Part shown: in pieces, positions 55,201 through 64,000 of the stretch
Numbering within the stretch: the stretch's first letter is position 1
How the letters are laid out: every line of letters starts with the position of its first letter
Assembly: GCF_000720475.1 (NCBI RefSeq)
Contig: NZ_JOAP01000002.1
Span: forward strand, 124,001-188,000
Direction of reading: 5' to 3'
From: Streptomyces aureocirculatus
GTDB lineage: Bacteria; Actinomycetota; Actinomycetes; Streptomycetales; Streptomycetaceae
DNA: 64,000 nucleotides
Notes under the pieces: generated by a model
What the model was told of the DNA's origin: nothing
Seen by the model: only the letters and a program-made list of their open reading frames with translations
Database searches by the model: none
Program-made: the position numbers and the translations under genes

Positions 55201-57781
55201 CGATGCGGAAACCGCGCACCTTGACCTGCGCGTCGTCACGGCCCACGTACTCCAGGCTGCCGTCGGACGTCCAGCGCGCCAGGTCACCGGTGCGGTACAT
55301 CCGCGCACCGGCGGGACCGTAGGGGTCGGGGACGAAGCGCTCGGCGGTCAGCCGGGACCGGCCGAAGTAGCCGCGCGCCACATTGCCCGCGACGTACAGC
55401 TCACCCACGACGCCGGGCGCCACGGGCTTGAGGCCTGCGCCGAGGACGTAGGTGCGCATATTGCCGAGGGGGGAGCCGATCGGCGCGCTGGCCGTGCCGG
55501 TCCACGTCTCGTCGGCGGTGAAGGTGGTGGCGTAGAACGACTCGGTCTGCCCGTACGCATTGACGACGCGCACGCCGGGGATGACGGCGCGTACGCGTTC
55601 CACGAGCGACGCGGGCAGGGCCTCGCCGGCGAACACGACCGCCTCGGCCTCGATCTTGCCGCCGACCTGGTCGAGAAGCTCGGCGAACACCGACGGCACG
55701 GTGCTGATGACGCCACCGCTCCAGCCGCCGCGCTCCCCGATGACCAGAACGTCACGGACGACCTCGAGGGTGCCGCCGACGGTGAGGCAGGTGATGGTCT
55801 CGAAGACGGAGACGTCGAAGTTGACGGATGTGCCCGCGAGGACCCGTGTCCCGGCGCCGATGCCCACCGAGTCGGCCAGGCGCAGCACGCCGTTGACGAC
55901 GTCGCGGTGGGTGATGGTCACGCCCTTGGGCAGGCCCGTGGAACCCGAGGTGTACATCACGTACGCGGCGTTCGCGGGCCGCACCACGGCGAGCCGCACG
56001 TCCGGGCCGGGAGCGTCGAAGTCGACGTCCTCGACGTACAGGTGCGGCACGTCCGACCCGGGCAGGACGCCCGCGGTGTCGGCGCTGGTCAGCACGAGCT
56101 GCGGGCGTGCGTCGGACAGGATGTAGCCGAGCCGGGTGCTGGGGTACTTGGGGTCGATCGGCAGATAGGCGGCGCCCGACTTCAGGATGCCCAGCATGCC
56201 GACGATCAGGTCCGCGGAGCGCGGCAGCGCCAGGCCCACGACCGTCTCCGGGCCCGCACCGCGGCCGACGAGTTCCCGCGCGAGGCGCTCGGCCCGCGCG
56301 TCGAGCTCGGCGTACGTCAGCTCCAGGTCGCCGAAGAGGACGGCGGTCGCGTCCGGGGTCGCGGCGACCTGCCGCTCCAGGAGGCCCGCGACGGTCAGCT
56401 CGGGCGTCTCGGCCGCGGTGTCGTTGAAGCCGCGCAGGACGAGCTCGCGCTCGTCGGCCTCCAGGACGTCCATCAGCGCCACGGGGCGGTCCGGCTGCGC
56501 GGCGAGCTGCTCGATGAGGCGCACGAAGCGGGCCATGACGGCCTCGATCGTGGACCGGTCGAACAGGTCGGTGGCGTACTCCAGGAAGATCAGCAGACCC
56601 GGCTCGTCGGGGTCGTTGAAGAAGTTGAACTCCAGGTCGAACTTGGCCGTGGGCGTCGCCATCGGGCCGAAGTGCGCCTTGACGCCCGGCAGGTCGAACT
56701 CGATCCAGCCGCGGGTCTCCCAGGTGAACATCACCTGGAACAGCGGGTGGTAGGCGGTGGAGCGCTCCGGGTTGAGGATCTCCACCAGACGCTCGAAGGG
56801 GGCGTCCTGGTTGTCGTACGCCGTCAGGGCCTTGTGCTGCACCTGGGCGAGGAGCTGCTCGAAGGACGGGGTGCCCGCCAGGTCGGCGCGGAGGACCCAG
56901 GTGTTGACGAAGAAGCCGACCAGCTCGGCGAGGTCGTCGTCGGTGCGGCCCGCGATGGTGGAGCCGATCGCGATGTCCTCACCGGCGCCGAGCTGCTGGA
57001 GCAGCACCGCGAGTGCGGCCTGGAACACCATCGGCGTGGTGACCTCGGCGCGCTTGGCCAGGTTCTCGACCTTGGTGAGCAGGGCGTCGTCGAGGGTGAG
57101 GCCGAAGCCGTCGCCGTTCCGGCTGGCGGCAGGGGGGCGCGGACGGTCGGTGGACAGGCGCATCGGCTGCGGCACGCCGGTCAGCTCGTCGCGCCAGTAG
57201 TCGAGCTGGGCGGACAGGACGCTGTCGGGGTCGTCCTCGTCGCCGAGCAGCTCGCGCTGCCACATGGTGTAGTCGACGTACTGGACCGGCAGTTCCTCCC
57301 AGTCCGGGGCGTCGCCGCGGACACGGGCGGTGTAGGCGGTGGCCAGGTCGCGGGAGAGCGGCTCGATGGACTCGCCGTCGCTGGCTATGTGGTGGATCAG
57401 GAGCAGGAGCTGGTGCTCCTGCTCGCTGACGCGGAACAGGGTGCCGCGGACCGGGATCTCCTCGGACAGGGTGATCGCGTAGTTGGCGGCCTTCTTGATC
57501 GCCTCGTCCACTCGGTCCTTGCCCACCTCGAACAGCGGGATGTCCAGGCGGACCTCCTCGGCGGGGAGCACGTGCTGAGCGGGGACGCCGTCGGCGCTCT
57601 CCACGATGAGGGTGCGCAGGCTCTCGTGCCGCGTGACCACGTCGCGGACCGCCTGGACGAGCGCCTCGACGTCCAGTTCACCCGTGAGCCGGATGAGGAA
57701 GGGGACGTTGTACGTCGCGGACGGACCCTCGAACTTGTCGATGAACCACAGTCGCTGCTGTGCGAAGGACAACGGGATCAT
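40214..57781 (-). CDS. Four-module terminating nonribosomal peptide synthetase
   Basis: A 5855-residue NRPS. Domain order (approximate residues): C1 1-450, A1 460-965, PCP1 975-1045, E1 1055-1530; C2 1545-1995, A2 with inserted N-methyltransferase 2010-2900 (SAM motif [11 protein letters not shown] near 2540), PCP2 2915-2985; C3 2995-3445, A3 3460-3965, PCP3 3980-4050, E2 4060-4545; C4 4555-5010, A4 5025-5520, PCP4 5535-5600, TE 5615-5855 (GHSMGG). My manual A-domain codes are A1 DVFSVAAFYK, A2 DVFSVAAFYK, A3 DAWTTAAVCK, A4 DVFSVAGFYK. A3 looks like Phe or kynurenine-type codes; the others suggest a small residue (Ala/Abu class), tentatively. C1 and C3 are LCL-type by position, C2 and C4 DCL-type. 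C4 has NHALYDG instead of HHxxxDG but keeps the catalytic second His. Its ATG overlaps the previous NRPS stop by one base. Predicted tail: D-small, N-methyl-small, D-aromatic, small, then release or cyclisation. Confidence 0.95.
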   Translation of the reverse strand: MIPLSFAQQRLWFIDKFEGPSATYNVPFLIRLTGELDVEALVQAVRDVVTRHESLRTLIVESADGVPAQHVLPAEEVRLDIPLFEVGKDRVDEAIKKAANYAITLSEEIPVRGTLFRVSEQEHQLLLLIHHIASDGESIEPLSRDLATAYTARVRGDAPDWEELPVQYVDYTMWQRELLGDEDDPDSVLSAQLDYWRDELTGVPQPMRLSTDRPRPPAASRNGDGFGLTLDDALLTKVENLAKRAEVTTPMVFQAALAVLLQQLGAGEDIAIGSTIAGRTDDDLAELVGFFVNTWVLRADLAGTPSFEQLLAQVQHKALTAYDNQDAPFERLVEILNPERSTAYHPLFQVMFTWETRGWIEFDLPGVKAHFGPMATPTAKFDLEFNFFNDPDEPGLLIFLEYATDLFDRSTIEAVMARFVRLIEQLAAQPDRPVALMDVLEADERELVLRGFNDTAAETPELTVAGLLERQVAATPDATAVLFGDLELTYAELDARAERLARELVGRGAGPETVVGLALPRSADLIVGMLGILKSGAAYLPIDPKYPSTRLGYILSDARPQLVLTSADTAGVLPGSDVPHLYVEDVDFDAPGPDVRLAVVRPANAAYVMYTSGSTGLPKGVTITHRDVVNGVLRLADSVGIGAGTRVLAGTSVNFDVSVFETITCLTVGGTLEVVRDVLVIGERGGWSGGVISTVPSVFAELLDQVGGKIEAEAVVFAGEALPASLVERVRAVIPGVRVVNAYGQTESFYATTFTADETWTGTASAPIGSPLGNMRTYVLGAGLKPVAPGVVGELYVAGNVARGYFGRSRLTAERFVPDPYGPAGARMYRTGDLARWTSDGSLEYVGRDDAQVKVRGFRIEPGEVEAALTAHPGVAQAVVVTHQGRGSTQLVGYVVPQGAGDAGLGTVESLGDLEVDLTATVSSRELRKFVSGRLPEFMVPSLFVMLDRLPLAPNGKLDRRALPEPEFTGTTYRAPRTPVEEVLAGVYAEVLGLDRVGIDDDFFAVGGDSIRSIQVVSRARAQGVEVTPRQIFEHRTVVDLAETAVSAGHARVVLEELEGGGAGFMPLLPVGHYLMDIGTGLNRFTMSMTVDLPVGIDEAGLTATLSAVFDHHDMLRSRLVTGPETGLEVTAPGTVDVASLIHRVTWTDAWDTGWRERAAAELDAATDRLDAEAGVMAQFVWFDAGTENAGRLVMSLHHFAVDGVSWRILLPDLTEAWKQIRDGRTPELEPVGTSARRWSHALVEQAKTADRAAELALWRSIVAGPDPVLGSRPLNPAVDTIDTVEYVHMDLPETATEALLTSLPAAYRGGVNDGLLAALALAVAKWRKQRGVAESEASSLLLRLEGHGREEAAAPGADLSRTVGWFTSMFPVRLGVAGIDIDDALDGGAAAGAAVKAVKEQLLAVPDKGIGYGLLRYLNPQTSEILKRYATGQVSFNYLGRYAGSANMPESLRGLGFNQTEGTTELLADPDGSMPALAALNVSAYVTDSERGPRLATRLDFPSGLFTQAEVEELAALWRTALEGLAKHATQSDAGGLTPSDVPLVRVSQNQLDNWEKTYEGLVDVWPLTSMQNGLLFHAELAGATFDAYQMQFVFHLSGAVEPPRMRAAGQALLDRYPNLRAAFVTDDAGDRVQIVQNAVELPWHEHDLSALTDSARQEQLAQLLDTEHNTHFDLADAPLVRLTLINLGDDKWDLVFTAHHVLFDGWSVPLLIQDLLRLYGSAGDASGLGRARTYRDFLTWLSRQDRQASVDAWARELDGVDEPTLLVPAGTGGTEVEPSGVGQVDVPLTSEQSRALSRRAGELGLTLNTLVQGAWALLLGGLTGRQDVVFGATVSGRPPQVAGVDEMVGMFINTLPVRVKCAAGQSLGEVLGELQERQSALLDHHHHGLLDLHQATGLRTLFDTMVVFESYPIDGAALSEAYSAAGIAVTGISPMSSTHYPLVVMAFAEPHLKVSLQHQHHLLGRERAQEIATRFGHVLAQLATDTEVRAGALDLLAPEERHQLLAEVNDTAAATPELTVPGLFERQAAATPDKVAVTFGEVSYTYAELDARANRLARDLAGRGVGPETVVGLALPRSADLVTGMLGILKAGGAYLPIDPKYPSTRLDHILASAAPQLVLTDADTVGVLPETDVPTLFLGDVDLESADGASLPVAELRPEHAAYVMYTSGSTGTPKGVVISHANVVNGVTRLADRVGVGADTRMFAGTSINFDVSVFETVTTLGHGGTVEVVRDALVLAERESVSASVISTVPSVFAELGDRMAAISGLETVVFAGEALPATLVHRIRTALPEVRIVNAYGQTESFYATTFAVQAGQEWQAADNTPIGVPLGNMRTYILGPGLAPVPPGVVGELYVGGNIARGYLGNAALTAERFVADPHGPAGSRMYRTGDLARWNADGQIEYAGRDDDQVKIRGVRVEPAEVERALATHPGVAQSVVVAQSGVGSGDKQLVAYVVPDLDGLEDTEQAEQQVDEWEKIYDQVYSGESVEWGENFFGWNSSYDGLPIELDEMRHWRDAAVEQIIRWQPRQVLELGVGSGLLMAHALPHVEHYWASDLSSAVIERLTREAEQAGFADKVTLRHAQAEDVTGLPKGHFDVIVLNSVIQYFPHAEYLDQVLAQAFELLSDGGRIVVGDVRNAATLPLFSTGVQYTQHPDSTPTEAGAAIARAILTEPELVLDPEWFTQWAERHGAAGADIRLKLGAAHNELTRHRYEVVLHKQAAGQSDLAEVPQLAWGREADTLADLVQPCAAQNGPVRVTGIPNARLTGELELAVGAGVLEAPAAGGPALDPQDVHDWAAARGWSVLMTWSASAAECFDALVLTDGPLGARQFTGTYLPSGRSDRLLANAPAAAARIGGLVGSLRGYLQERLPAHLVPAAVVAIPSLPLAANGKLDRRALPAPDFAGQAAGRAPRTPQEELLCELFAEVLDLERVGIDDDFFTLGGHSLLATKLISRIRSALGAEVELRTLFSHPTVAGIVPHLDGSALTRIPLVRAERRPERLPLSHAQQRLWFLHKFEGPSATYNMPFILRLSGDLDVAALEASLNDVITRHESLRTAYPEVDGKPYQNILDPEAVRIHLAVEPVASGDGLEAAIRATARHTFDLANEMPLKAWLFGTEPGEFVLAMVVHHIAADGWSAAPLAQDLATAYTARAGGAAPAWEPLPVQYADYTLWQHELLGDDNDPDSLFGKQYAYWAKHLAGLPEQCTIPSDRPRPAVLNYDGDLLQFTLPASLHEGVAEMARASGATPFMVLQATMAALLTRMGAGTDVAIGSGIAGRTDDSLQDLIGLFVNTLVMRTDTSGDPTFAELLGQVRKASLAAYTHQDIPFETLVEKLNPKRSASVHPLFQIALVLQNNEEAEFELPGLRVRGEGVGTGTARYDLMLSLSETFTDRTSPAGISVVAEYSTELFDASTIETLIARWEQLLTTAVTYPTQRISTADLLTAEERRELLLAEAQQSEPTVDVATFPALFAARVRQAPGALAVESVDQAWSYEELDARANRVAHWLIARGIGPEQPVGVSMPRSAEQVAVALGILKAGAAYLPIALDYPADRITYMVEDSRPEVVFTTASAAGDLPTGLPTRLVPIDDPAFAQDLQGLPHTDPLTDLRADNPAYVIYTSGSTGRPKGVSVTHTGLAALSATHTAHFDLDSTSRVLQQASPSFDAAFWELVMALTTGAAIIVPTHQKVAGEDLAETLATRNVTHVTVPPSVVGTMPAGSAQRLTDLRVLTVAGEACPPALAAEWAPGRKLINAYGPTETTVCATASTPLTAERAPIGTAITDARIYILDERLAPVPPGSPGELYVAGPSLARGYVGRSAQTSGTFMADPYGPAGTRMYRTGDVVRRGNDGQLEYLGRSDDQVKIRGFRIEPGEIEKALAEHHGVAQAVVLTRKVRGSTQLVGYVVPTGNREAGADDDFDLTTGVSVDGLRKFATGRLPEFMVPSVFVLIDELPLTPNGKLDKAALPEPEVSGGEYRAPRTAEEQILAAVFAEVLGVEQVGVDDDFFAVGGDSIRSIQVVSRAKAQGIEVTPRQIFEHRTVADLAEAARASSGNTVVLEELEGGGVGTMPLLPVARYITELGGGYDRFTMSMVLELPVGIEARELTATLTAVVDHHDMLRSRLITGAEPGLMAPEPSLEVAEPGTVDVAALVRRISCDGAWDQDRWREQAVAELNTAAGELDPRAGQMARFVWCDAGPEQAGRLMVVLHHLVVDGVSWRILLPDLAEAWEQVRAGRTPALAPVATSARQWAHALTEEAARPERVAELELWRTVVEGPDPVIGSRPFDAALDLRSTVRTVQVQLPVAATETLLTTLPAAFHGGVNDGLLTGLAVAVAKWRRARGVPENEASSTLLRLEGHGREEAAAPGADLSRTVGWFTSMFPVRLDVGGFDLEEAFTGGRSAGGVVKAVKEQLNAIPDKGIGYGMLRYLNPETAKVLAAHAIGQISFNYLGRFGADTKPQHTGATGWTIAADAEGLSPELDADMPAIAPIEINSYVLDGEQGPQLSAEIGYPTGLLTEAEAQELADLWGTALQGLARHAAKPGAGGLTPSDVPLVKVGQRDLEAWEENYPGLNDVWPLTPAQSGILFHSVMAESSFDAYQIQLVLHLSGSVVPERMRVAGQALLGRYPNMATAFVTNAAGEQVQLVLDHVELPWQTVDLRDLDEERRSEELEKLLAADHSAHFDPANPPMLRMTLVQMDPDHSELVLTVNHALYDGWSLAHLMRDLILLYEAEGDASGLPRVRSYRDFLAWLAEQDHDEAVRVWGEELEGVTEPTMLASVAATEQGGGLGQLELPLSAETSRALTRRAGELGITLNTLIQGVWGVLLGNLTGREDVVFGTTVAGRPPQLPGADDMVGLFINSLPVRVRYSAKETLAQVLTRLQEHQTVLMDHHHHSLSEIHESLGLGNLYDSMVILESFPVDREGLTEAHTSAGVTVTGIRMLSGTHYPLMLAGTADPNLRLGLQYQDNMFTAAEIERIGARLGRVLQQLADDPNTPLAALDVLDEDERDLVLNRFNDTAAEVHGETVIGLFEEQAARTPEATAVVCEDERLTYAEVNERANRLARHLLTRGVGADTLAAVVLPRTPQLVVAILAVLKTGAAYVPIDPGYPGTRLEHILATAEPRLIITDSTAATVLPQRTAAERLLLDDLGGLKATDVSGQPAGNLGAAERTRALLSDDLLYQVYTSGSTGLPKGVSITHANLVNALDGLVGHVGVEPGWRMLTSTSIGFDVAAFELFSTLTTGGSVEIVRDVLALAERDTWEVDVISSVPSAFAELVDQLGDRVQPKSLVFAGEALTPSLVERIRANWPEARIVNGYGPSETFYVTAHGLDAEREYTSGVPIGRPLGNLRAYILGPGLTPAAPGAIGELYMAGAGVGRGYHNRPALTAERFVADPFGPAGARMYRTGDLARWDEHGELEYIGRADSQVKIRGFRIEPGEVEAAVAAHPKVAQAAVIARTSAGGKQLIAYAVPAPDAADVTTGDLREFVAAKLPEFMVPAAFVLLERLPLSPNGKLDQRALPAPELTGSAAYRAPRSPQEEVLAGLFADVLGVEKVGIDDNFFDLGGHSLRATRLVSRIRTVLMLDVPMRVVFQAPTVAGLAEHLTAGGDTGGHTDPFGVVLPLKTGGSQAPVWFIHPGIGLSWSYLGMAVQLGDRPVHAIQARGWDGTSVPATFDEMVKDYVEQILGVQQEGPFHFVGHSMGGTLSQAIAAELQERGHEVPLVAILDAVPAAVFAEKDVVLDPTEAREFLSGYLPGGGDEAERQALIHNGSSLMVEHVRLVREYTQPVYRGDVAFFNATVNSEPSAEMWAPYVQGSVRSYDIEATHFGMTGPKHTAEICDVINRYLKA

Positions 57782-60700
57782 TACTTGGCACTCCTGTTCA
57801 TCTTGCGCAGGGCAGGGCGGCTCGCAGCCGATGCGTTCTTCACCGTGCGCGCCAGATCGGCGATGTCGTTGGCCTTGAAGACCGCTCGGATGGGCACGCT
57901 GGCCCCAAAGGTCTTGCTGATCCTGCTGGTGAGGCGGGTGGCGAGCAGGGAGTCACCGCCAAGGTCGAAGAAGTCGTCGCTCATGCCGACCCGCTCGACC
58001 TTGAGCAACTGCGCGATCAGCTCGCACAGTTGCTTCTCCTGGGTGGTGGTGGGTGCCACATAGGCACGGCCCGTGGACTCGGGCTCGGGCAGCTTGGCCT
58101 TGTCGACCTTGCCGTTGGCCGTCAGGGGCAGCTCGTCGAGGAGCATGAACACCGCGGGGACCATGTACTCGGGCAGGGTCTGCGAAGCGAAGGTGCGCAG
58201 CTCCTCGACCGACAGGGCCGCGGCACCGGCGCCGTCACCGGTGTCGGTGGTGGCGGGGCCGCCGTCGGTCCTGACCGGCACGACGTACGCCACGAGCTGC
58301 ATGCCCTGTCCAGGGGCGCTCTCGTGCGGGACGACCACGGCCTGCGAAACGCCGGAGTGCTTCTCCAGGACGGCCTCGGTCTCGCCGGGCTCGATGCGGA
58401 AGCCGCGGATCTTGACCTGGGTGTCGGCGCGGCCCTGGAAGGCCAGCTCGCCGTCCTCGGTCCAGGCGACGACGTCGCCGGTGCGGTACATCCGCTCGCC
58501 GGGCTCGCCGAACGGGCTGGCCACGAAGCGCTCGGAGGTCAGCGGGAGCCGCCCCAGGTAGCCGCGGGCGAGGCCGACACCGGTCAGATACAGCTCACCG
58601 GCGACGCCGGGCCCGACCGGGTGCAGGCGGTCGTCGAGGACGTGGGCGCCCATGTTGTCCATGGCCCGGCCGATCGGGATCGGCTCGGTCACGTCCTCGG
58701 CTCGGGTCATCGGGCGGCAGGTGGCGTACGAGGTGGTCTCCGTCGGCCCGTACACGTCGTAGACGGTGATGCCCGGGCAGGCACGCAGGACCCGGCGGAC
58801 GGCGGTCGGGGAGACCACCTCGCCGCCGGTCCAGACTTCCTGGAGGCCCGCGAAGGCGTCCGGCTGCTCCTCGGCGATCACCCGGAACAGGGCGGAGGTC
58901 ACGAAGAGCCCGGTGAGCCGCTGCTCCTGAACGAGCTTGGCGATGGCGGGGGCGTCGAGGTGTCCCTGCGGTGCCACCACGACGGTGCCGCCGCTGAGCA
59001 GCGGCACCCACATCTCATAGGTGGAGGCGTCGAAGGCGAGCGGGGCCTGCTGGAGGACCCGGGTGTGCGCCCCGCTCCGGAAGCGGCGGTCCACGACGAA
59101 CGCGGCGACGTCGCGGTGGCTGATGCCGACGCCCTTGGGCAGACCGGTCGAACCGGAGGTGTAGAAGGCGCACGCGAGCTGCTCGGGGTGGCGCGCGACG
59201 TCCCGCACCGGCTCGGCGGAGGCCTCGGCCAGGGTGGCGAGGGTGGCGCTCTCGTCGAGGACGAGCAGCGGCCAGTCGCCGTCCGGCAGTTGCGGGGCGA
59301 TCCGCTCGTCGGTGACGAGGACGGTCGGCGCGGCGTCGCCGAGCATGAACCGCAGGCGCTCGGCCGGGTAGTCGGGGTCGATCGGCAGGTAGGCGCCGCC
59401 CGCCTTCAGGATCGCGGTGACGGTCACGATGTACTCGGCGGAGCGCTTGAGCGCCACACCGACCATGGAGTCCTGCACGACGCCGCGCGCACGCAGCACG
59501 TGGGCCAGGCGGTTGGACCGCTCATCGAGTTGACGGTACGTCAGTTCGTCGCCGTCGAACACGATCGCGGCGGTGTCGGGGGTCCTGGCCACCTGCTGTG
59601 CGAACAGCTCCCCGAGGGTGTGCTCGGGAACCTCCGGGACGTCGTCCGTCGCGAGGCCCGCGAGGACCTCATGGCCGGCGGGCTCGGCGGCCATGTCGCT
59701 CAGGCGGGTCCCCGGGTCGGCGGCGACCTGCTGGAGCACCCGGCCGTACAGGTCCGCCATCTCCTGCGCCTGCTCGCGGCTGAAGAGGTGGTGCTGGTAT
59801 TGGAGGCTCAGGCGCAGGTAGGCGCCGTCGGGGTAGACGAACACGGCGACCGGGAAGTGGCTCGCGGTGAAGGACCGGATGCCGGTGACGGTGATACCGG
59901 CCGCCGCGCTGGCCTCGCCGATGCCCTCGCGGTCGAGGGGGAACGACTCGAAGCCGATGAGGCTGTCGAACAGGGCCGGGAGTCCGGCGGCGCGCTGGAT
60001 CTCGGCGAGACCGTGGTGGTGGTGCTCGAACAGCGTCGCCTGCCGTTCCTGAAGGCCCGTCAGCATCTGGGCGACGCTGTCACCGGGGGCGTAGGGCACG
60101 CGCACCGGGAGGGTGTTGAGGAACATGCCGACGATGGAGTCACCGCCGGGCAGCGTGGCCGGGCGTCCGGCCACCGTGGCGGCGAGCACCACGTCCTGCC
60201 GGTCGCTCAGCCGGCTGAGCACGACTCCCCAGGCGCCCTGCACCAGGGTGTTCAGGGTGACGCCCACCTCGGCGGCGCGGCGCGGCAGTTCGCGGGCGTC
60301 GTCGGCGGGCAGCGGGACGTCGACCTGTCCGATGCCCGCGCTGTCGGCGTCCGGGTCGGCGTCGGGCGCGACCAGGGTCGGCTCCTTGAGGCCCGCGAGC
60401 TCCTGCGCCCACGCGTCCGCCGACTCCTGCGGGTCCTGCTGGGCCAGCCAGGCCAGGTACTCGCGGTAGCTACGGGCCCTGGGCAGTGCCGAGGCGTCGC
60501 CTTCGGTGGCGTACAGGCGCAGCAGGTCGCGGGTGAGCAGGGGCAGGGACCAGCCGTCGAAGTGGGTGTGGTGGGAGGTGAGGACCAGCTCGTGGCGGTC
60601 GGCGGCCAGGGTGAGCAGCGACATGCGCAGCATCGGCGGCGTGACCGGGTCGAAGTGCACCTTGAGGTCGCTGGAGAGGAACTGCTCGTACGCCGAGTCC

Positions 60701-63700
60701 CGCATGGTCTCGCCGAGGCTGCTGAGGTCGAGGTACTGCCAGGGCACCTCGACGCCGTCGACGACGAGCTGGATGAGTTCGCCGTCGGGTCCGGGGACGT
60801 AGGCGGTGCGCAGCACGGGGTGCCGGTCGAGGACGGCCTGGGCGGCGGTGCGCAGTTGGGCGTGGTCCACGGGACCCGAGAGCTTCAGCACGTACTGGAC
60901 CTGGTAGGCGTCGAACTCGGCTCCGGCCTCGCGCGACATCATCGAGTGCACGAGGAGACCGAGCTGTAGCGGCGAGACCGGCCAGATGTCGGAAAGGCCC
61001 GGGTAGCGCTGCTGCCACTCGTCGATGTCCGCCTGGCTGACGTCGACCAGGGGCACGTCGGAGGGGGTCAGGCCACCCGCGTCGGGCTGTTCGGCGTGCC
61101 GGGCCAGGCCGTGCAGGGCCTGCACCCACAGGTCGGCGAGTTCCCGCACGTCCGCCTCGGTCAGTACGCCTTCGGGCGCGGTGAGCAGGGCGCCCAGGCG
61201 GGGGCCTTGGGGGGTGTCGGTGACGTGGGCGTTGATGTCGAGTTCGGCGTGTGCGGGCATCCGGGGGTCGTGTCCGGCGTCCAGCTCGGCCAGTTCGGCC
61301 ACGCCCGGGTCCTGGGTGAAGCCCAGACCGCGCAGGTCCGCGGGCATGTCCGCACCCGCGGAGAAGCGGCCCAAATAGTTGAAGGAGATCTGCCCGCTGC
61401 CGTGCTGTTCAAGGACGGTGGCGGTCTCGGGGTTGAGGTGGCGCAGCAGGCCGTAGCCGATGCCCTTGTCGGGCAGGGCCAGGAGCTGTTCCTTGACCGT
61501 CTTGATGAGCGTGCCCGCCGCCGCGCCGCCCGCGAGGGCCTCCTGGAGGTCGATGCCGCTCACGTCCAGGCGGGCCGGGAAGACGCTGGTGAACCAGCCC
61601 ACCGTGCGCGCCAGATCCGCGCCCGGGGCGGCGGCTTCCTCACGGCCGTGGCCCTCCAGGCGGATCAGGGAGGACTTCTCGTCCACGCCGCGTGCCGCGC
61701 GCCACTGGGTGACGGCGAGCGCGAGCCCGGCGAGGAGGCCGTCGTTGACGCCGCCGTGGAAGGCGGCGGGCAGCGTGGTCAGGAGCGTCTCGGTGACGTC
61801 CGCCGGAAGCTGCACCCGGGTGTGGGAGAGGGTGGCGACCACGTCCACGGCCGGGTCCAGACGGCGCGCGCCAAGGACCGGGTCGGGGCCTTCGACGACC
61901 GTGCGCCACAAGTCCACTTCGGCGGCGCGCTCAGGGCGCTGGGCCTCTTCCACCAGGGCGTGTGCCCAGCGGCGTACGGAGGTGCCCACGGGGGCGAGTT
62001 CGGGGCTGTGGCCGTCGCGGACCTGGCGCCAGGCGGTGGCCAGGTCGGGCATCAGGACGCGCCAGGACACACCGTCGACGACGAGGTGGTGCAGGGCGAC
62101 GAGCAGGCGCCCGGCCCGCTCGGGGCCCGCGTCGAAGAACACGAACTGCGCGACCACGCCCGCCGCCGGGTCCAGCCTCCCGGCCGCGGCGTCGAGTTCG
62201 GCCAGCAGCAGCGTGCGCCAGGCCTCACCCTCCCCGCCCTGCGCGCCCTCCGCGGTGTGTGTGTCCCAGAACGCGTCACAGGGGACGCGACGTATGAGCC
62301 CGGCCGCGTCCACCGAGTCCGGCGCTCCGACGATCAGACCGCCGCCGTCGGCCTCGGTGAGGCGGGCGCGCAGCAGGTCGTGGCGCTCGATCACGGCACC
62401 CAGGGTGGCGGCGAGCTGAGCCTGCCCGATGCCTTGGGGCAGTTCCAGGACCATGGCCTGCAGGAAGCGGTCGAAGCCGGGGCCGCGCTCCATCAGGAAG
62501 CGGGTGACCGGCAGGTGCGGCAGGAAGCCGACACCGCCACCCTCCAGTTCCTCCAGCACCACGACGTCCTGGCCCTGGGCGTCAGCGACCGCCTCGGCCA
62601 GCGCCGCCACCGTGCGGTACTCGAAGATCTGCCGGGAGCTGACCTCCACTCCCCGGGCACGGGCCCGCGAGACCACCTGAAGCGACTGGATGCTGTCGCC
62701 GCCAAGCGCCAGGAAGTCATCGTCGACACCGACCCGGCCCGCGGACAGGACCTCCGCGAACGCCTCGGCAAGGGCCTCCTCCACCGGTGTGGCGGGTGCG
62801 CGGTAGGCCGCGCCGCGGAACTCCGGCTCCGGCAGAGCCTTCTTGTCCACCTTGCCGTTCGGCGTCAGCGGCACCTCATCGATCACCATCACCACACCCG
62901 GCACCATGAACTCCGGCAGTTGGGCCGCGGCGAACGCCCGCAGCTCCGCCGCACCGAACCCCGCCGCCAGCGCCAGATGCCCCGTCCCGCTGCCCCGCTC
63001 GGCCTCGTGGGAGTCCTCATCGGGCACCGCCACCACGTACCCGACCAACTGCTTGCCCCGGCCCTCGGCCTCGTGGGCGACGACGACGGCCTGCCGCACC
63101 CGCGGGTGCGCGGCCAACGCCGCCTCCACCTCACCGGTCTCGATCCGCAGCCCGCGCACCTTCACCTGGTCGTCACTGCGGCCCAGGTACTCCAGCTCAC
63201 CCCCGGAACCCACCCGCACCACATCACCGGTGCGGTACATCCGCCCGCCCGAAGCATCGAAGGGGTCGGCCACAAAGCGGGTACTGCTGAGCGCGTGACG
63301 GCCCAGGTAACCGCGGGCCAGACTCGGACCCGACACATACAACTCACCGGACTCACCCTCCGCCACGGGGGCGAGACGGTCGTCCAGGACGTGTACGCGG
63401 GTGTCCGTGATCCGGGTGCCGATGGGCGCACTCCCCTCGGACAGGGGCTTGCTGAAGGTGGCACAGACGGTGGTCTCGGTGGGGCCGTAGGCGTTGATGA
63501 ACCGGCGGCCCGCGCCCCACTCCGCGACCAGGCCGGGCGGGCAGGCCTCACCGGCGACCACGATGAGCCGCAGGCCGGTGAGTGCCGCCGAACTGCCCGC
63601 CGGGAGGGTGGTGAGCACGCTCGGCGGCAGCGTGGCGTGCGTCACGGAACGCTCGGCCAGGGTCTGGGCGAGGTCGTCGCCGACCAGGCGCTCCTGCGCG

Positions 63701-64000
63701 GGAAGCACCAGCGTCGCACCCGTGGTCAGCGCCATCACCAGCTCCCACACCGCCGCGTCGAAACTCGGCGAGGCGAACTGCAGCACCCGTGAGCCGGGCT
63801 CCACACCCAGGCCGTCCAGCATGGCGGTCCGCAGCGCGGCGAACCCGCCGTGGGTGACCGTCACGCCCTTGGGACGCCCCGTCGAGCCCGAGGTGTAGAT
63901 GACGTACGCGGCATCCGCGGCCCGCAGCGGAGCCACCCGGTCGGCGTCGGCAGGGTTCGTGGCCGCGGCGGCCGCCCAGGCCGCCACCGTCTCCGGCGCG
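57781..64000 (-). CDS. Nonribosomal peptide synthetase, C-terminal two modules (cut by window edge)
   Basis: About 2070 residues are visible, with no start. Order: partial A ([14 protein letters not shown] at nt 63880), PCP ([13 protein letters not shown]), E ([13 protein letters not shown]), then DCL-type C ([15 protein letters not shown]), A ([12 protein letters not shown]) and PCP ([14 protein letters not shown]), ending [18 protein letters not shown]. The first A reads DAWTVAAVCK, a phenylalanine-type code, and the E domain makes it D-configured. The second reads about DAYFWGVSYK, closest to branched-aliphatic codes (Val/Ile), low confidence. There is no thioesterase, so the chain passes to C1 of the next protein, whose start codon overlaps this stop. 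The short basic C-terminal tail may be a docking element. Confidence 0.94.
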   Translation of the reverse strand, partial: APETVAAWAAAAATNPADADRVAPLRAADAAYVIYTSGSTGRPKGVTVTHGGFAALRTAMLDGLGVEPGSRVLQFASPSFDAAVWELVMALTTGATLVLPAQERLVGDDLAQTLAERSVTHATLPPSVLTTLPAGSSAALTGLRLIVVAGEACPPGLVAEWGAGRRFINAYGPTETTVCATFSKPLSEGSAPIGTRITDTRVHVLDDRLAPVAEGESGELYVSGPSLARGYLGRHALSSTRFVADPFDASGGRMYRTGDVVRVGSGGELEYLGRSDDQVKVRGLRIETGEVEAALAAHPRVRQAVVVAHEAEGRGKQLVGYVVAVPDEDSHEAERGSGTGHLALAAGFGAAELRAFAAAQLPEFMVPGVVMVIDEVPLTPNGKVDKKALPEPEFRGAAYRAPATPVEEALAEAFAEVLSAGRVGVDDDFLALGGDSIQSLQVVSRARARGVEVSSRQIFEYRTVAALAEAVADAQGQDVVVLEELEGGGVGFLPHLPVTRFLMERGPGFDRFLQAMVLELPQGIGQAQLAATLGAVIERHDLLRARLTEADGGGLIVGAPDSVDAAGLIRRVPCDAFWDTHTAEGAQGGEGEAWRTLLLAELDAAAGRLDPAAGVVAQFVFFDAGPERAGRLLVALHHLVVDGVSWRVLMPDLATAWRQVRDGHSPELAPVGTSVRRWAHALVEEAQRPERAAEVDLWRTVVEGPDPVLGARRLDPAVDVVATLSHTRVQLPADVTETLLTTLPAAFHGGVNDGLLAGLALAVTQWRAARGVDEKSSLIRLEGHGREEAAAPGADLARTVGWFTSVFPARLDVSGIDLQEALAGGAAAGTLIKTVKEQLLALPDKGIGYGLLRHLNPETATVLEQHGSGQISFNYLGRFSAGADMPADLRGLGFTQDPGVAELAELDAGHDPRMPAHAELDINAHVTDTPQGPRLGALLTAPEGVLTEADVRELADLWVQALHGLARHAEQPDAGGLTPSDVPLVDVSQADIDEWQQRYPGLSDIWPVSPLQLGLLVHSMMSREAGAEFDAYQVQYVLKLSGPVDHAQLRTAAQAVLDRHPVLRTAYVPGPDGELIQLVVDGVEVPWQYLDLSSLGETMRDSAYEQFLSSDLKVHFDPVTPPMLRMSLLTLAADRHELVLTSHHTHFDGWSLPLLTRDLLRLYATEGDASALPRARSYREYLAWLAQQDPQESADAWAQELAGLKEPTLVAPDADPDADSAGIGQVDVPLPADDARELPRRAAEVGVTLNTLVQGAWGVVLSRLSDRQDVVLAATVAGRPATLPGGDSIVGMFLNTLPVRVPYAPGDSVAQMLTGLQERQATLFEHHHHGLAEIQRAAGLPALFDSLIGFESFPLDREGIGEASAAAGITVTGIRSFTASHFPVAVFVYPDGAYLRLSLQYQHHLFSREQAQEMADLYGRVLQQVAADPGTRLSDMAAEPAGHEVLAGLATDDVPEVPEHTLGELFAQQVARTPDTAAIVFDGDELTYRQLDERSNRLAHVLRARGVVQDSMVGVALKRSAEYIVTVTAILKAGGAYLPIDPDYPAERLRFMLGDAAPTVLVTDERIAPQLPDGDWPLLVLDESATLATLAEASAEPVRDVARHPEQLACAFYTSGSTGLPKGVGISHRDVAAFVVDRRFRSGAHTRVLQQAPLAFDASTYEMWVPLLSGGTVVVAPQGHLDAPAIAKLVQEQRLTGLFVTSALFRVIAEEQPDAFAGLQEVWTGGEVVSPTAVRRVLRACPGITVYDVYGPTETTSYATCRPMTRAEDVTEPIPIGRAMDNMGAHVLDDRLHPVGPGVAGELYLTGVGLARGYLGRLPLTSERFVASPFGEPGERMYRTGDVVAWTEDGELAFQGRADTQVKIRGFRIEPGETEAVLEKHSGVSQAVVVPHESAPGQGMQLVAYVVPVRTDGGPATTDTGDGAGAAALSVEELRTFASQTLPEYMVPAVFMLLDELPLTANGKVDKAKLPEPESTGRAYVAPTTTQEKQLCELIAQLLKVERVGMSDDFFDLGGDSLLATRLTSRISKTFGASVPIRAVFKANDIADLARTVKNASAASRPALRKMNRSAK

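Noticed and set aside
50123..58063. Plus-strand ORF of 2646 codons antisense to the NRPS
   Set aside because: It is composed of RRV/GDA/EQ-rich nonsense typical of the reverse frame of GC-rich NRPS genes, has no domain, and mirrors the real gene's third-position bias. Similar long plus-strand ORFs at 39986-43366, 45014-46810, 46829-49192, 57760-60969 and 61096-63792 were rejected for the same reason.

Overview
This is high-GC DNA of actinomycete, almost certainly Streptomyces, type. Nearly all codons end in G or C, GTG and TTG starts are common, and the gene families (a large LuxR/LAL regulator, an RsbW-like ATPase, CydABDC, a secreted S1 peptidase, the cobalamin block, and a giant NRPS with MbtH) are typical of that genus. 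I see no rRNA, tRNA, CRISPR array or intact transposase.

Layout. (1) 0-6.4 kb, regulators: a cut secreted protein, a 1004-residue LuxR-family ATPase regulator, an RsbW-like ATPase, a TetR regulator with a small divergent membrane ORF, and a lactate 2-monooxygenase. (2) 6.5-12.9 kb: the cytochrome bd oxidase operon cydA-cydB-cydD-cydC on the minus strand, with large in-frame minisatellites in cydD and at the cydD/cydC junction. (3) 13.1-19.3 kb: a LysR regulator, a 2Fe-2S ferredoxin and its reductase, a flavin aromatic-type hydroxylase, a decayed carboxylesterase and a secreted serine protease, followed by a small transposon-like repeat. (4) 19.5-25.7 kb: a compact minus-strand operon of MFS exporter, S9 peptidase, a 42-residue acidic peptide, a B12-binding radical SAM enzyme with a CX7CX2C cluster motif, and a DUF5825-like protein. 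I read this as an uncharacterised RiPP pathway; it is the best candidate in the window for a new system. (5) 26.1-38.4 kb: corrin-ring synthesis, with cobN under a cobalamin riboswitch, cobG-cobH-cobIJ on the plus strand, then cobK (minus), cbiD (plus), and cobL-cobM (minus). (6) 38.7-64 kb: the end of a nonribosomal peptide cluster, with a flavin oxidoreductase, mbtH, a complete four-module terminating NRPS (5855 residues, with thioesterase) and the last two modules of the preceding NRPS, which runs off the right edge.

How the parts fit. The NRPS genes overlap by one base and together show six modules. Three have epimerization domains and one has an N-methyltransferase, which implies a peptide with alternating D residues and one N-methyl residue, released or cyclised by the terminal thioesterase. 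The RiPP enzyme is predicted to need cobalamin, and the corrin-ring operons lie directly beside it. Cytochrome bd and the lactate monooxygenase read in one direction and may be co-expressed.

A pattern runs through the whole window. Tandem minisatellites occur repeatedly, in frame inside linkers of unrelated proteins (LuxR tail, CydD, CydC, a flavin hydroxylase, the S9 peptidase, CobG) and out of frame in intergenic gaps (after cobG, cobIJ, cbiD/cobM, and before cobL). This looks like a property of the genome rather than of any one gene.
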